64,000 nucleotides of DNA from Strigamia acuminata (lineage: Eukaryota > Arthropoda > Chilopoda > Geophilomorpha > Linotaeniidae): positions 27,637,118 through 27,701,117 of the forward strand of contig OX442314.1 of the NCBI GenBank assembly GCA_949358305.1. The letters run 5' to 3'. How positions within the stretch are numbered: position 1 is the first letter of the stretch; every line of letters starts with the position of its first letter. Positions 39,741 through 53,600 of this stretch are shown piece by piece. Below the pieces are notes generated by a model that saw only the letters and a list, made by a program, of their open reading frames with translations, was not told the DNA's origin and made no database searches. Made by a program: the position numbers and the translations under genes.

Positions 39741-42700
39741 ATTCCCCAGTAAAAGTGGACTAGTCACTAGTCCACTTTTACTGGGGATGCATATTTATAT
39801 CATTTACTCTATGAGAATTTGAAAAAATGGCTCCAATTAAGGAAAACTCTTGATCCGTTTAGCACAGTGACTAGATGCACTATCATCTTGAAAGATAACA
39901 TCGTCATCACTGAACTGGTCCTCGATGCTGGGAAGAAGAAAGAGGTCTAAAACTTCTTCATAAGCTTCCGCATTAACTGTTCCTTTAATAATGCACATTT
40001 TTCCAGGTCTTTTAGCTGACATACAGCCCCATATCATTAAGCTGTGAGGAAACTTGGTTTTGCTCAGCAAACAATTGTGACCGTCAGGCCACCTGGGTGA
40101 CCTGCGGCACTGCCACACACCACCATACGGCCCCAAAGGTCAACCCCTCTGTGGGTGATTGACCTAGCCCGGGGAGGAGGGAGTGGAGTGGTGTGGTGAG
40201 GAGGGAGTGGAGTGTGTGAGGAGAGTTGAGTGTTGGACACGGCCTGAGAAGGACGTGTCTGCAGCGGCTCCCAGAGAGGAGAAGTAGTCATCGAGAGGGA
40301 CGAGAAGTGTCCCAGGTTGAACCCCACACTCCTCACCATTCACCACGTTGATCCTCAGTGCTATGGCGGAGTCCGTAGTGCAGCCTCCATGAGCGGATAC
40401 GCGGGTCGCAGGTAAGCGCGACATGAATGTTAAGTCGAACCGACCACGTCACACATTGGACTTCTGCCCAGAGTGTGACGGGTCGGTTGCCGGTGCGGCG
40501 CGCCTTCGTGGCGCCCCTGCAACGGGTAACGGGATTCCCCATACCCCTAGACAACGACAATAAAGGCCAACCAACCAATATTGTGGGAATCTCTGTTATT
40601 ATTACGTGATGTATGCGTCCCTACCCAGTGTGATTAGTCCCCTAGTTACATTGGCGAGACCATACCAGTCACAATTGAGGGCCCTGTCCGAGATTTGAAC
40701 TTGGAAAGTTTTTTTTTTGATCCGCCATTTTGTTTTGCCTTGTGCTCAACCCTTTGTTTCATTGTGGTTAGCTTTTTGTCTCAATTTTATCGTTGTCACG
40801 TATTGTTTTACTATTTGTTTCAGGTTTTGTTGCATTTTGCTTTATTTTTTGGCGGGGGTCAATTGTATTGTTTTCCATTTTTCTTTGTTTTGGACTTGGG
40901 TTAATTGCTTTTTTATGACCGGAATTGAAGGGGTGTTCTGTTTACCACTTTGGGTCCTGGTGGGTTTAGTTGTGGGAGGCGGGGTGCTTTTTCGTTTGAA
41001 GGTTGTTGAATTGTATTTTTCTCAGTGCTGGTGTGGTTGGGGCTCTGAAATTAATTTTTTCAGACGCACTGCAACCAGCCAAAACATTGTGATATGTGTT
41101 TCTCTAATTGGCTTTGGGAGATTTGCTCACCCCTCGGTCAGTCACAGGGGTGCATGTCACGGTGTCTTATCTTTTGTGTTTTTCTCCCCTTGTACTGACT
41201 TGACCTCGCAGTGCTTTTGTCTTTATTTTTCAATTGCACTGTGTGTCTATTTTGGTGCCGGGTTGAGAAACATTTGTTTTTCTTCGGCCACATTTTTTCC
41301 TTGGTTTGAGCTGGGTATTGCTCAGATTTTTGGGAGATTTGTGCAATTTTCTTTTGTTTTATGGTAATTTTTCTTTTTGCTGGTCTGGCTGGAATTTGTT
41401 TGACTTGTTTTTTTTGTGTTCTAATTGAGGTCCACTTTACAATGACAGTAGCCAACCAACACATTGGTCTAATACCATTCTTTATTTTTTTTGAGGTATG
41501 TTTTGTTTGTGTGCTTGGCTTTGGCTAGAGTCGACCTGGATGTTTCCTTTAATCATCTTGGGGCGACAAAAGCTGACCAACACATGAGCTTGATACCATT
41601 TTTTATTATTTTATGATTTTTCATTTCTTGGTGTGCAACCTATAGAGGGAGGAACCAGTTGGGGGTGCTCAGTTTTTGTGGTTTGGGGTGTTGGAATAGA
41701 TCTGTTTCATCATCTCAAGGGCAATTGAGAGTGGCTGTTGAGTGTCTTAGAGGGTCGGCACCACACCGGACAATTGGTGGATTTGGTTCTTTGATTCCTC
41801 TCTCAGGGTCGGGCGATTTGGTTCCTTTTCCGAGTGTGTTTTTTTTGGCGGGAAACGTGGTTGTGGTGTTGTTGTGGTGGGCGGGCATGCTGCTGGGTGC
41901 AGTATATCCCAGTTCAGCCCTGTGCCTCGCCCGGACGATGATAAACTAATGCGGTATATTTAGGGGAGCTCTGTTCATTACTGGCCAGAGGTACATTCCT
42001 GGTTTCAGCGGTTTGAGTAATCTTTTGAATCACAGGCGCACGTACTTCCTTGGAGCACACGGAGACTGGGTTTCCAACCCTGTCCCGGGCACTGGTGGAA
42101 GCAGTTTGGCATGATTTTGGCTTTTTTGTGTTTTTGTGGCCACTTATGGCACATTTTTGTCAATTTCGCTGCCGTTCTGTCGAAATTGGGTCTCGGATAG
42201 CGGGGAAGGCGGCCCTTGCAGGGGACTGCTTGGGTGTCGAGCCTAACGGTGTTTGCTCTCGGACCGCGCGTGGGATGTTTGCAAACACGAATTGGGTGGC
42301 TAACGGCTTTGAAAAGAGACCGTGAATCCAGCCCAACATCTTTTTTATCTTTGTTTTCAATGTGCTGTGTGTAGATCATTTTGTGATACACGCCACATTT
42401 TTCTCCTAACCTTTCTCTTATACTATTTCTACTCTATTTTCATAACCGGATTGGATTGGGAACGTGACACTCCTGGGGTGTGGACCTAACACATCCTGGC
42501 ATTGGGCCGTGTTCAACAGTACTCTGCCCGGTCTAATCCAGATTCAGTCGCCGATTTCTCTTCACTCTTTGTCTGAGGTGACTGAGTCGATTTTTGCCTC
42601 ATCAGGGTTATCGCGACCTTGATGGTGTTTTGGGTGTGAATTTGGTGCTTGAGCTAGCTATGCCAAAGGAAGCCTAAGATACGCGATTTTAGCGTTTTCA

Positions 42701-43221
42701 GCAGGGGTTAAAACTGGTGGCAGATGTATACACCAGCGCAAAGGAAAACGTACGACCTTAGCATCGAAGCTGTGGGGCGCGATGAGAAAATGCCACGAAA
42801 AATCGATATACGCAGTTTTTTCTACTTGGTTCTGGCGCGAATAATTTAGAACACGAAGGGAAAGACGAACCATGCATTGTGTTTGTTAGTTTGGGAGTGT
42901 CAGTAAACTTCCAGTCGCCCATTTCTATCTTCTGGGGCGTGGATAAATGCCGGAAAGGTGTTCGCCAGTTTCTATCTTCTGGGGCGTGGATAAGTACCAG
43001 AAAGGTGTTCGCTAATTTTTTATTTTTTGGGGCGTGGATTAAAAATACCAAAAAGTGTTCGCTAATTTTTTATTTTGGGGCGTGGATTAAAAATACCAAA
43101 GTTTAACCGCTAATTTTATGTTTTGGGGCGCAGAGAAAAGCCAAAATTTGTTGTTTTGATTGTTGTTCAATAATTAAAACTATCTTGTAATAATTTATTA
43201 TGTTTTATTCTTTATTCTTTA

Positions 43222-44799
43222 AGAATCAGAAAAACCTCTAGTTGAAGTACTCTGTGCACATAATCCAGGTCTCAGAAGTTGTCTGAAGTAACAGGCTGTC
43301 CGGATGGGATAGGGAATTTAACATTGCTGGACATACTAGTAGGTTGGGTCGAGCAAACTTGTCCAGACCACACTGCTTTTCGGAGGAGCACCAGGGCCGT
43401 CTTAGCACTTTTCAGCACCCCAGGCTTAAAAAAAAAATCAGGCGCCCCTTGCCCCTTGTCATAATTAAAAAAAAATTACATTTACTATTTCACAGGCCTG
43501 TTCCTAGAGTATAATTGTAGTCCACTTGTGTTTTTTGAGCATGCTGGCACCCCACTCCCACCCCCCTTCAAAAGAAGCACCAGTGAGCATTTTTGTGAAA
43601 AATAAATTCGAACCAAAAAATGCATTTTTGAACCTAAAAATGCTTTTTCTGACCTAAAAATGTATTTTCGGACCTAAAAATGTATTTTCGGATCTAAAAA
43701 TGTATTTTCGGGCCTATAAATGTATTTTCGGACCTATAAATGTATTTTCAGCCCTAAAAATGCATCTTTAGAGAAAAAATGCCACCCGGGGCGTGGCGTC
43801 CATGTGTTTTACACAATATCAACAATGTGAAGGAACTGGTCTAGAAGTTCAGCTTTTATTTGAACACTCACGAAGACTTTGTAGGAGGCACCTGGCACCC
43901 CTCTCTGCCTGGTGTTCCTCTCACCTAACGTTCCTCTTGCGCTTAAGTTGTGATTTATCTGCATACTTTTATACAGAAATAACAAAATACATGTTTACAT
44001 GCATCCAACCACGTGAGGCAAACACGGGGTGTCGCCACAAATGCCACAAGGTTGTGCATCGATTGAAATAGCACTTTTTGACTTTGGTAGAAATTTGAAT
44101 TTTCCTCGTGTTCAACGTTTAGGGGTTGTTCGGGAGTCGTATAAGAGTTGTTCAGGGGTCGTTCGAAAGTTGTTTGAAGGTTATTTGAAGGTCGTTCAAA
44201 GGTCATTTGAAGGTCGTTCAAAAGTCATTTGAAGGTCGTTCAAAGGTCATTTGAAGGTCGTTCAAAGGTCATTTGAAGGTCGTTCAAAGGTCATTTGAAG
44301 GTTGTTCAAAGGTCATTTGAAGGTCATTCAAAGGCCATTTGGGGATTGTTCAAGAGTTGTTTGGGGGTCATTTGAGGATCATTCAAAGGTCGTTCTGGGT
44401 TCGTTCAGGGATCGTTCAAAGGTCATTTGGGGATTGTTCAGGGGTCATTCGGGAGTCGTTTGGGGGTCGTTCAAAGGTTGTTTGAAGGTTATTTGAAGGT
44501 CGTTTAAAGGTCGTTTAAAGGTCGTTCGGGGATTGTTCAGGGGTTGTTCGGGAGTCGTTTGGGAGTCATTCAAAGGTCGTTCTGGGTTCGTTCAGGGATC
44601 GTTCAAAGGTCGTTTGGGGATTGTTCAGGGGTCGTTCGGGTGTCGTTTAAGAGTTGTTCTGGGGTCGTTCGAAGGTTGTTCAAAGGTCATTTGAAGGTCG
44701 TTTGAAGGTCGTTCAAAGGTTGTTCGGGGGTCGTTCAAGGGTCGTTCGGGGGTCATTCGGGAGTCGTTCGAGGTTCGATCGGGGATCAATCGGGATTCG
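43222..44799. repeat. partial duplication unit C
   Basis: It corresponds to 20758-22335 of unit A and shares B-specific bases (for example TTTTCGGAGG and CCCCAGGCT), so it is closer to B. It has satellite (43600-43776) and PEX2 fragment (43936-44116). Its minisatellite runs on without the Tc1 insertion, so C may show the array before that insertion. One minisatellite block is shorter than in A and B. Confidence 0.88.
43936..44116 (-). pseudogene. PEX2 RING-exon fragment, copy C
   Basis: Third copy of the captured exon fragment, with the same 4-base insertion. Confidence 0.85.
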
Positions 44800-44940
44800 A
44801 TTGGGGTTCGATTGGGGTTTGATTGGGGATCAATGGGGATCAATGGGGGGTCAATGAGGAGTCAATGAGGGGTTAATGGGAAGTCAATGAGGCGTCAATG
44901 GGAAAACCAATGGATAACACAGTGCTGGACTGGCCCGGCA
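44117..44940. repeat. degenerate minisatellite, copy C (extended)
   Basis: After the part shared with A and B it continues as GGGTCAATGAGG/GGGATCAATGGG units up to about 44910, apparently the natural end of the array. Confidence 0.88.
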
Positions 44941-46265
44941 GGCTACCGGGAGTTTTCCGGTGGCAGGAAAGCAAGCAATTTTGGAATTTTTTTATTGGTT
45001 GTTTTGCCTGGGAAGTATTCAAAATGTCAGCCAGAGTAATTTGATCTATTTTTTGGTATCACTACACTAGTGAAATGACTGGACAAAATGAAAAATTAGC
45101 GCACTCTTATACTCGGCCAGAGTATAGCCACGTTGAAAAGCTACACATATTTCTCGCCTAATTGTGTGGATCTGTGGTCGACATATGTGCGTTGTCACTC
45201 AAGGCCACCTTCCCATTACCATCATCTGGGTCAAAGACATCACATCAGGACGAGCAATTCTCAAGATCCCTCCCTTTCTCCGGCAAAATCTTCATCATTC
45301 TTTCTTTCTCTTTTAATTTCCTGTGCATCTTGTTTGCATTGAAACTGACCAATTTTTATCTTGCCTTTAAAACGATGCAAACTGGATCTAAAATATCGGG
45401 ATTAAACTTAGAATTAGAGAGGAGACAATGAGAAATTAATCCGCAAAATGTCTGTTGTCATTTCTTTTGGTTTGCTATTGCAAGGAAAAGAATTTGCTGT
45501 TTTTCTAATACAATTTACTTGATGAATGTTTGAATGATTCATGGCCACTAACAACACAGAACCTACAGGGCCAATCCAACCCTACCCTGCCAGGTGGAGT
45601 TGATGGTTAAGTGACAGTGACCCTGATGACATCACATCCGGTCACAACCCCAATAACCAATGGGAAAGGTATCCTAGTACACATGGTGCAAAAGTGGCAG
45701 TACAAAGGGTCCCACTTCTTGTTTGGACCCCAGAGTTACTTAGGAACAGCACGGTTCTCCCCAAGCCGTGGTGAAGCTTGGGGAATGTGCCGGTATGCCA
45801 TTCCCATAGTCCTGGAATAACAACTGCACATGGGTTAATTCTAACCCTAACCATGTGCCATGTATGGCTGCAGGTTTGCTGCAGCAATAGCAATAGGAGA
45901 GGCATGAGATACTAACCCCTAGACACTGAATAAAGGCCATAAACAGAGTCTCTTGTATTCATTTTTATCAACGTGTCATGTGTCCAGCATTCTCGTACCC
46001 TAATAGTGTCCAGTCCGTCCACTCTCACAGATTGACGTTTGCGACTAAATTCCACTTGATTTGGCTACTGCAAGTGACAATCCGGCATTACGACAAGTTT
46101 GCAAAGCGAGAATATTTGATCCGTGGTCAAAAAACGTTTCCTTCAGTACCTTAAAATTACTGTAACCAAGGGCAATTTTTTTTGTCCACGGGTGAACAGT
46201 TACGTTGTGGTTATAAAAATCGTCCCAGTCCAGCTTAAAGCTCACCTGTAAAATGAGCGTTTTTG
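44941..46265. other. intergenic sequence, no gene recognised
   Basis: Short frames only, none with recognisable content. 45590-45960 is less AT-rich and has an AATAAAG near 45930, so it might be the end of an unrecognised retroelement. Nothing firmer can be said. Confidence 0.45.
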
Positions 46266-47304
46266 GCTGTATGCACCAGGTAGTGCAAAAACTCACTGAT
46301 ACATAGTGACAAATTGACATTTAAATTATGTCACTTAATCACCTTCACATGGTTTTAGATGATTGTATGATATCATTTAAATGTCAATTTGTCACAACTT
46401 ATCACTAGCTGCATTCAAAAATTAAAATACTTGTGTTTTAACAATTGTAGTTTAAGTGTATTTTAAGTTTAAATTTTGAGTGTGAGAATTTTAACTCTAT
46501 TTTATAAAATTGACAACATGTGAAAGCTTTAACATACATGTTTGATCACCTGATATGTAATAAATTCTCAAAACGTAGCATATAATACTCTCCAAGTGAT
46601 TAGAAAGTAGTATGCATTGTTGGAATGTTATTATTTTTAGTAAGATTTAAAATTTTTATGCCTTGCTAGTAGAAGAGAGGAAGAAATTTTAACAGAGTAT
46701 GACCAACTGCCACCAGAGGTCATTGACAGCATCAATTCAAATATGGAGTGATTGGACAAGAAAGAAGAAATAATTAATAAGGCATCTAAGTAATATTTAT
46801 ATCAATCTTAGTTAGAAAAATACCAAAATTTATGGTTTGAATAAGAATAATGAAAAATTAAAAAAAAAAACAATTTAAAAACAAGTTCACATGTGACATA
46901 CCTATTTTCATGAAAATTCTTCAGAAATTGAAATTCAAAATTTTTGTATTTATGTTTTAAGAGTGTGTAGCACAAAAATTTAAAATACAACAGGAAGTGA
47001 TGTGATAAGTTGTGAAGTGATGTCATATAACTACAGATAACATTTTAATTTGTGAGTGCTTGAATTTTAACTGAATTTTGCTTCAATTTTCATAAAACTT
47101 TGTATAGAAATGTAATGCATTACTAAACTTAAAATTGAAGTAAAATAGAGTTTTGTGAAATTGTATTTTAGTTTGTATTTTAACCAATTTTAGTTTTATA
47201 GACAGGAAATAATGTCATTTTTGTTTTAAAATGGAACTAAAACACAAAATGTTTTAATTTTTGAATGCAGCTAGTGAGTTTTTGCACTACCTGGTGGATA
47301 CAGC
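46266..47304. mobile_element. nested foldback elements downstream of DEG/ENaC copy 2
   Basis: Three sets of inverted repeats: an outer pair GCTGTATGCACCAGG...CTCACT (46266-46297 / 47273-47304), a palindromic pair GTGACAAATTGACATTTAAAT (about 46305-46400), and TAGCTGCATTCAAAAATTAA ends (about 46408-47272) shared with the MITE at 9739-9878. The inner 860 bp are AT-rich without a transposase. Confidence 0.7.
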
Positions 47305-47638
47305 AGAAAATGCTCATTCTGTTAAGTGTTTCTGCTAATGGTTTTCTTGATGTAAATGAATGTAGAAATAAATGGACTACGAAATGACCATTCTATTAGA
47401 GCTTATTTGCATAAGTGTTTATTCTGCAGTTTAACATAGGTGGTGCTGCAATCGTGCGGCGTCAAAAATTAACATAAATGAGGTTATACAGAATTGGAGT
47501 CTGGAACACTCCAGTCATAAGTGTAGCTACAGTATATTTATCTACGGATTGTTTCAATCAATGCAATTAGACAAATACAGTAATAATTAGAAGGCTAGAC
47601 ATTTTAAGCGATTTCAGATTAAATGCTTTTGCTTTGAA

Positions 47639-50600
47639 TTAATATCTGGCATTTTTGTTTATAATTATAAACTGATGAAGTATCTTTTGCAATAGTTCTG
47701 GAATTGCAAGAATAGAAAGGCCAAGCATTAATGCAAAAGAATTTCCAATATCACAACACAATGCAACTGGTGTGTAAGATAATATTTGTGTAATCTGTTC
47801 AATTATGTTATTCACTGGAATTATACCAAGAACTTTGAGTGGAAATGCTTCAGGATGTTGAAAGTAAACGTAAGAGTCAAATATTTGTTCTTTGCAAGGT
47901 GGATGACAACCACAGTCTTTCATTACATCAACTTTTAAAGAATTGTTCATGAACAGGTGCAATGAATTAATGGCTTCTTCAGCATTAACACAGTTATTTT
48001 TTGTATTAGTGAAAAATGGCAACCTAATGTTATAAAAATGTATTATACTAGTAAGTCCTGGGTTGAAATATTACTTTTAAAAACTCAATTGCACTATACA
48101 TATACAGTGTGAAATTAACCACACAAGTGAGACGTATTTAAGTTTCTCATACTTTGTCAATAAAATGTAAGAAAGTTATTTGCCTGTGAAAAATTACTAC
48201 TCACTTGCATTGAACAGAATTATAAATCATTTTTTTGTAACAATAATCTTGGCATCGTTTGTATTTGTCAGGGTCAAGGCAAGGTCGTGCTCGCAAGTTT
48301 AATCGAACGGTCTAAATTAGAGAAAATGTTTGATCAAGTTCTATATAATAATCTGATGTATTACTTTAAGCATTTTAAATGTAATAAGGATATAGGTGTT
48401 AGCTGTAACACTTCTTCTACTTCTGAGAATTGCTGGTATTTCAGCATCATTTTGTCGGAAGTACACCTAGAAAGAAAGAGATAACAATTTATGGGGATAA
48501 ATTAAAAAAAACCCCTAATTTTACTGAATTTCCCATTAAATTAATATTAAATTTACACCACTTTACTATATTTTCTACTAAATACATTTTTTCTTTCCAC
48601 TAATTTAACTTAACCTAAATTAATTACTTTTTCCTCTAAAAAAGTTTATTTCAATCATACTGATTGTATCACTAAAAAATTGGTTGCATACACCATTTTC
48701 ACTATTGTGCAATGAATGCCTTCGTGGCTTTCGACAATCTTCCTCGCTTGCGTTTCTGGCCCAAAGGCACGTTCTTGACCTCACTTGGAACACTGAGGGA
48801 GAAAAAAATTTAAGTGGGAAATTCAGTAACTGGAAAATTTAATATTTATTTAGTGACTAATTTCTGGGAAATTAGGGGGGTAATAAATGGAACCCTTTAT
48901 ACTCTAATAAAGTGAGTTAGTTAGCAGCTACTTTTCTACTAAACTGAATTAGTGGCTACTATTCTACTAAACTGAATTAACAGCTATTCTACTCATATCC
49001 AACTAAAGCACTTGTTAAAAGTATTAGTTGAGTCTTGATGTGCACTAATTGAAGTTGACATAAATTCTACATTACTTCAAACTCATGCTGATTACATATT
49101 TGATGTCGCAATTGTACTAAACTCAAAAATATTGCTGGGAAAGATCCTATATATTTTTGTGGAGCTACAATAATACAATTTTAATACATATAATTTCTGT
49201 GATTTTTATAGAATGTTTAGTTACTGTATATACCGATGCTAAATTGAAAACATGTTCCAGTGGGCATAGCTATTTTCCTCCATGAAACTCTATCATTTAT
49301 TCCAAAAGGCTGCAACTATATTTATGATCAATTTTCAGTTAGATTAACACATATTTTCATTTTTCAATCGCTCTAAATTATTGGCTGGTGTCTTGATGTC
49401 ACATTCACTATTCTGCTAGGATTACCAAGCTTATTGCAAGATGGTGTGTGCATAATCTGGTGGTCAAATGATATGATTCTGAATGTTGGGTGCAATCATA
49501 TCTAATCCTCGATATTGACCCCCTTTAAACAATCACTGGTGCCAAGTTTGTTTAATGTGCATAGATTAAAATTTCATTTGTTTAAAGTGCATAACATACT
49601 GGGTGGCCCACAGAAAACCGGCCCCACAATATAAGGAGGGTTACGAAGGGTGTTTCAAAAAATTTATACACGCACAAAATTAAATATACTAGTACTGCGG
49701 CGATCCGGGTTTTTACTTATTGAATTTATATAATTTAATAAGCAATCGTCGTAGAGATGCCGTACAGGACTTCTACTCTGTGGCCAAATGTTTGTCTAGG
49801 GGAATGATTTTACACAGAGTAAAGGAAAAATTAGATAGTTTTAATTAGTTCAAAAATACACAGGAGGTATATGCAAAATAATAATGTTTGGGGTCGATCT
49901 GGCTTCTTCTACACCAATATAGACTCACAGTCGGCCGTTGGTGTGAGCGCGGGATTTTAGCGGAGTAAACTCAACGCTAAAATACGCCTCTAAATATTCT
50001 AAAATCCTCGCGGAGCAAGCTCAACACGAGAATACGTCTTGCACACAGCGGTTCGATTATTACGGAGCAAGCTCGACGTAACAATCGGTCTTTACACAAA
50101 TCGCTTTGTGGAGTTAAACTCGACACAAAGCCTTCAAACTAACAGAGTAAACTCGATGTTAGTTCCACACAGAAATGGCTTAAATTACGTGTAGTAATTC
50201 AAGCTAGAAAGTTGCTATTCCGTACAGTGGGTACAGACCAGCGATGAAACTCAATTCGTCCAAGAATCACAGATCACACTTTGCAGTTTTGGCAGAAGTT
50301 TGACACGGTTGTGAACAGTTTGGAGGTGGAATCAAGAGTGCGGGAAGAGTGGGCCAAAACCGTTTGGCTCACTTCTAAATCTGCTCAGAAAAGCTGCGCA
50401 GATGACGAGTTGCACAAAGATCACACACGGCCGCCTTCGGGTCGTGTGCAACAATTGAGCCGGGCACGCGCGAGGGGAAGGGATGCTCCGCCCAGGCACA
50501 CGCCTAGCAGCATCATCAAAGCAATGCACGCTGCAGCGCGATTGGTTGACGCTGTTGCTGGGCCAAAACTTGCTGCAAAACACAATATTATTTGGGTAAT

Positions 50601-53600
50601 ATTGTGTCTTGTTTTATATTTTGTTAATGTATGTTTTATTTCAATTTACATTGAAATAAAACATATAGGCTTGTTGAATATGTTTAAAAGACAATTTGGA
50701 AATATGGTGCGCACTCAAATAGGGATATTTGAGGTCACCACAGTACATAAATCTTTAGCTGTGGGCAGGGTTCTTTGATTAACTTTTCTAGTGCAGTTTT
50801 TACCGCTCTTTCGTTTGGTGTTTAGTTTTTCACAATTCGAGCTTTTGTTCTGGATATATTTGCATTTTTTATCAATTTTTGTCCGAATTCACCAAGTTTA
50901 ATCAAGGATATATCCTTGGTTTGATTGCACTAGTCAATCCTGAATTTTGTGATATTTTTTGAATCTCTTCAATGGTACTTTTGTAGATTTCTTCAGATGT
51001 ACTAGTACGAGATTTTGCTTGATTTTGCTTGATTTTGCTTGATTTTGCTACTTCTTTTGAGATTTTGCTAAAGTAAAGTCGTATGGTATCAAAAAAGTGT
51101 TAAAGGTACGGTACCAGTCCCACAAATTGCAGTATTTTTTGAAAAGTACTGTGTACTTGTACAGGTACCGGTACTGCTGAAGAAATCCACAAAAGTACCT
51201 ACCACAAAATCTAAAATTCAAGCTGACTAGTGCCATCAAACTTGGAAAATTCGGACAAAAATTGATGAAAAATGCAAATATCTCGAGAACAAAAGCTCGG
51301 ATTGTGAAAAACTAAACACCAAACGAAAGAGCGGAAAAAACTGCACTAGAAACGTTAATTAAACAATACTGTCCACAGCTAATGATTAATGTATATTTAA
51401 TTTTGTGTGTACACACTTTTTTGAGTCACCCTTCATAACCCTCCTAGTATTGTCGAGCCGGTTTTATGTGGGCCACCCGGTATAACTCCGTAAACATTGT
51501 ATGTATAAATTAAAATTTCAAGCTAGTGCTCAAATTTTTATTTGGCTTTATCTTTCAAACCTACACTGCAAAAAGTTTGGATTTCCAAAAAAAATCATTG
51601 GATAAATTTTAGTTTGGAAATAAAATGGATAGGAAATGAGAAATATTTTATAGAAAGTGACAACTTACACTTTTAGCTAACTCCATGGAAAAAATATCCA
51701 TTCTGGGTGTTTGATAGCGCCATACATTCTCAATTGATGGTTTTTTGCCTCTGATTGTCGCATTCATTAAATCAATGAAGTGAATTTTGCATTCAGGAAT
51801 TCCTGTAGTTTTGGCATATTTCTTCCTGTAGTGCGTCATTATGAGACCGTCCATACATGCAATAACATTGGGCAAATATATTGTGTCATTTTCTTGAATA
51901 ATTACCACATGTCTTGTTGGTTCACTGAGATAAAATGAGATTCTTTCTTTGCTCACATAAACTGCTAATATTGCAGAAGTAAATATCAGTATTAAATTCA
52001 ATGTTGATTGCAGCAGAAGTCTCTTTGGTGGTTGCTGTATCGCATCCTGTATCACACCTTGTAAAACATCCTTTTTCTCAATGGCTAACTTTTGCAAATA
52101 CTTAGTGATTTTCTTTTTTACGCTAACTTTCAGTTGAACAGGTCTGATGTATTTAGACAAAATGAGCAGAAAGATTTGTGCAATTTCAATTAAAGACAGA
52201 AAAGATAATCCCAAGGAGAATCCCAAATTGCCCCCAAAATCGATCAACAAGTTTGGAATAGAGTAAATGTAGGTTTCTGTCATTCGGACAAATAATTCTT
52301 CCAAAACTTTAAGATTTAAACTTATTAGATCTTTGCCACTTTGTTCATCTTCAAAATCTAATAAAAAACATTGATAATTTTGATAATTACGCATGATAAT
52401 AACAGAGATTCTAGTTTTACTTGTATCAGAATGGATTATAAAGAGATAAACACTCCGTTGACAAGGTATCAAGCAACCACATTCTAATGATGACCGGGTA
52501 GTGGTTTCATGATAAAATGCATTCTCATATATGTCAGCCACAATTGATTTATTTGGCTCTAAACTGCAATCTTTCACATTTGTATTAGACATGTAAGAAA
52601 ATCTAAGCCAAAAATAAAAACCTATGAGTATATCAATATTTAGAAGCTGTAAGCTATTCCGACCTGCATCGCTGAAGATTTTTTTTTGAAACACAGTCTT
52701 GGTAACATTGGGTTTCTTTTTTCTTATCTGATTCGCAGAAGGGATATCTTGAAGGTAAAAATTGATACTACCAAAAAGTATAATAGCAGCATTACCATTT
52801 TATACGATAATTAATAATAAGCTAAACTAATAATGACTAGAAAGAGATGAGTAATGAAATGGGTACAACGTTTGTTGTACGCGAAAATGGCCGGAAAGTT
52901 GTTTCCCACCAAAAACTCACTCACATGGCTGACTCCGGAAACGGAAACGTTCACGGTGGTGCTCGATTGCGGCGGCGAGTGAGAGCACTGCTGTTTAGCA
53001 GAGATCACTGAATAACAGTGGAAATCCATGTATCAACTGTGGCTGATATACACTAAAGTGCTGGCTTTGCAAACTTAGCAGAAAAATAGCAGGAAATATC
53101 CCAAATCACCTAAACCGAAACACGGTCAATACTTGCAGTGGCAGAGCAGTGGCAAAGTGTGTTATTTGGTTGTAGGTGAATTCAAGAGTGTGCCAATAAA
53201 TTATAGCCCAGCACACTTCGGATCTGCTCAGCAGATATGCGCAGTGAGCGCATTTTGGTGCATCAAAAGAATAATTGCACCAAAACGGTTAATTTGCAAC
53301 CCACCCCAGCCAAATTTGGATGAAGTGTGCCTTGGGAGTTTTCACCCCCAAGACACAGCAGGCTGGTTTGGCGTGTGCCAAACCAGAGTAATTAAAAATA
53401 ATAAATTTTTTTAAGTGGTGACAACAAATATATAAAAATACACCTGAGATCACAACAACTTATACACTTTTGTAATTCACTATTAATTCCACAATATCTA
53501 CAATGGGTTAATTAAGCTTACATTTCGAATAAAAAATTGAACATTAGATTCAATTCCTAACTGCCCTGTAAAAGTATGTTGGTAAGGATTGACGCCATTC

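Larger units (their letters stand above)
38059..43215. repeat. segmental duplication unit B (5157 bp)
   Basis: Near-identical to 20671-25827 at offset 17388, including satellite, PEX2 fragment (38860-39040), minisatellite (39041-39740), Tc1 left half with its palindrome, and the 5' end of the LTR-type element (from 40076). The latter is cut at 43215, so B has only a truncated, leader-containing copy. B joins C within a TTTATTCTTTA stretch. Confidence 0.93.
49599..51480. mobile_element. foldback element in intron 7 of DEG/ENaC copy 2, split by a gypsy solo LTR
   Basis: The ends CTGGGTGGCCCACA and TGTGGGCCACCCGG are flanked by TA on both sides (49597-49598, 51481-51482). Without the solo LTR the element is about 830 bp, with arms of roughly 280-330 bp that are imperfect inverted repeats (e.g. 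GCTCTTTCGTTTGGTGTTTAG). A short tandem TTGATTTTGC run lies at about 51010-51050. No transposase. Confidence 0.85.

Noticed and set aside
45642-45905. 87-codon minus-strand ORF with a leading Leu/Gln run
   Set aside because: Short, low complexity start, no homologous family recognised, and no splice context.
49675-49700. Full-length second gypsy copy
   Set aside because: Only the LTR is present between two GTAC duplications, so it is a solo LTR.
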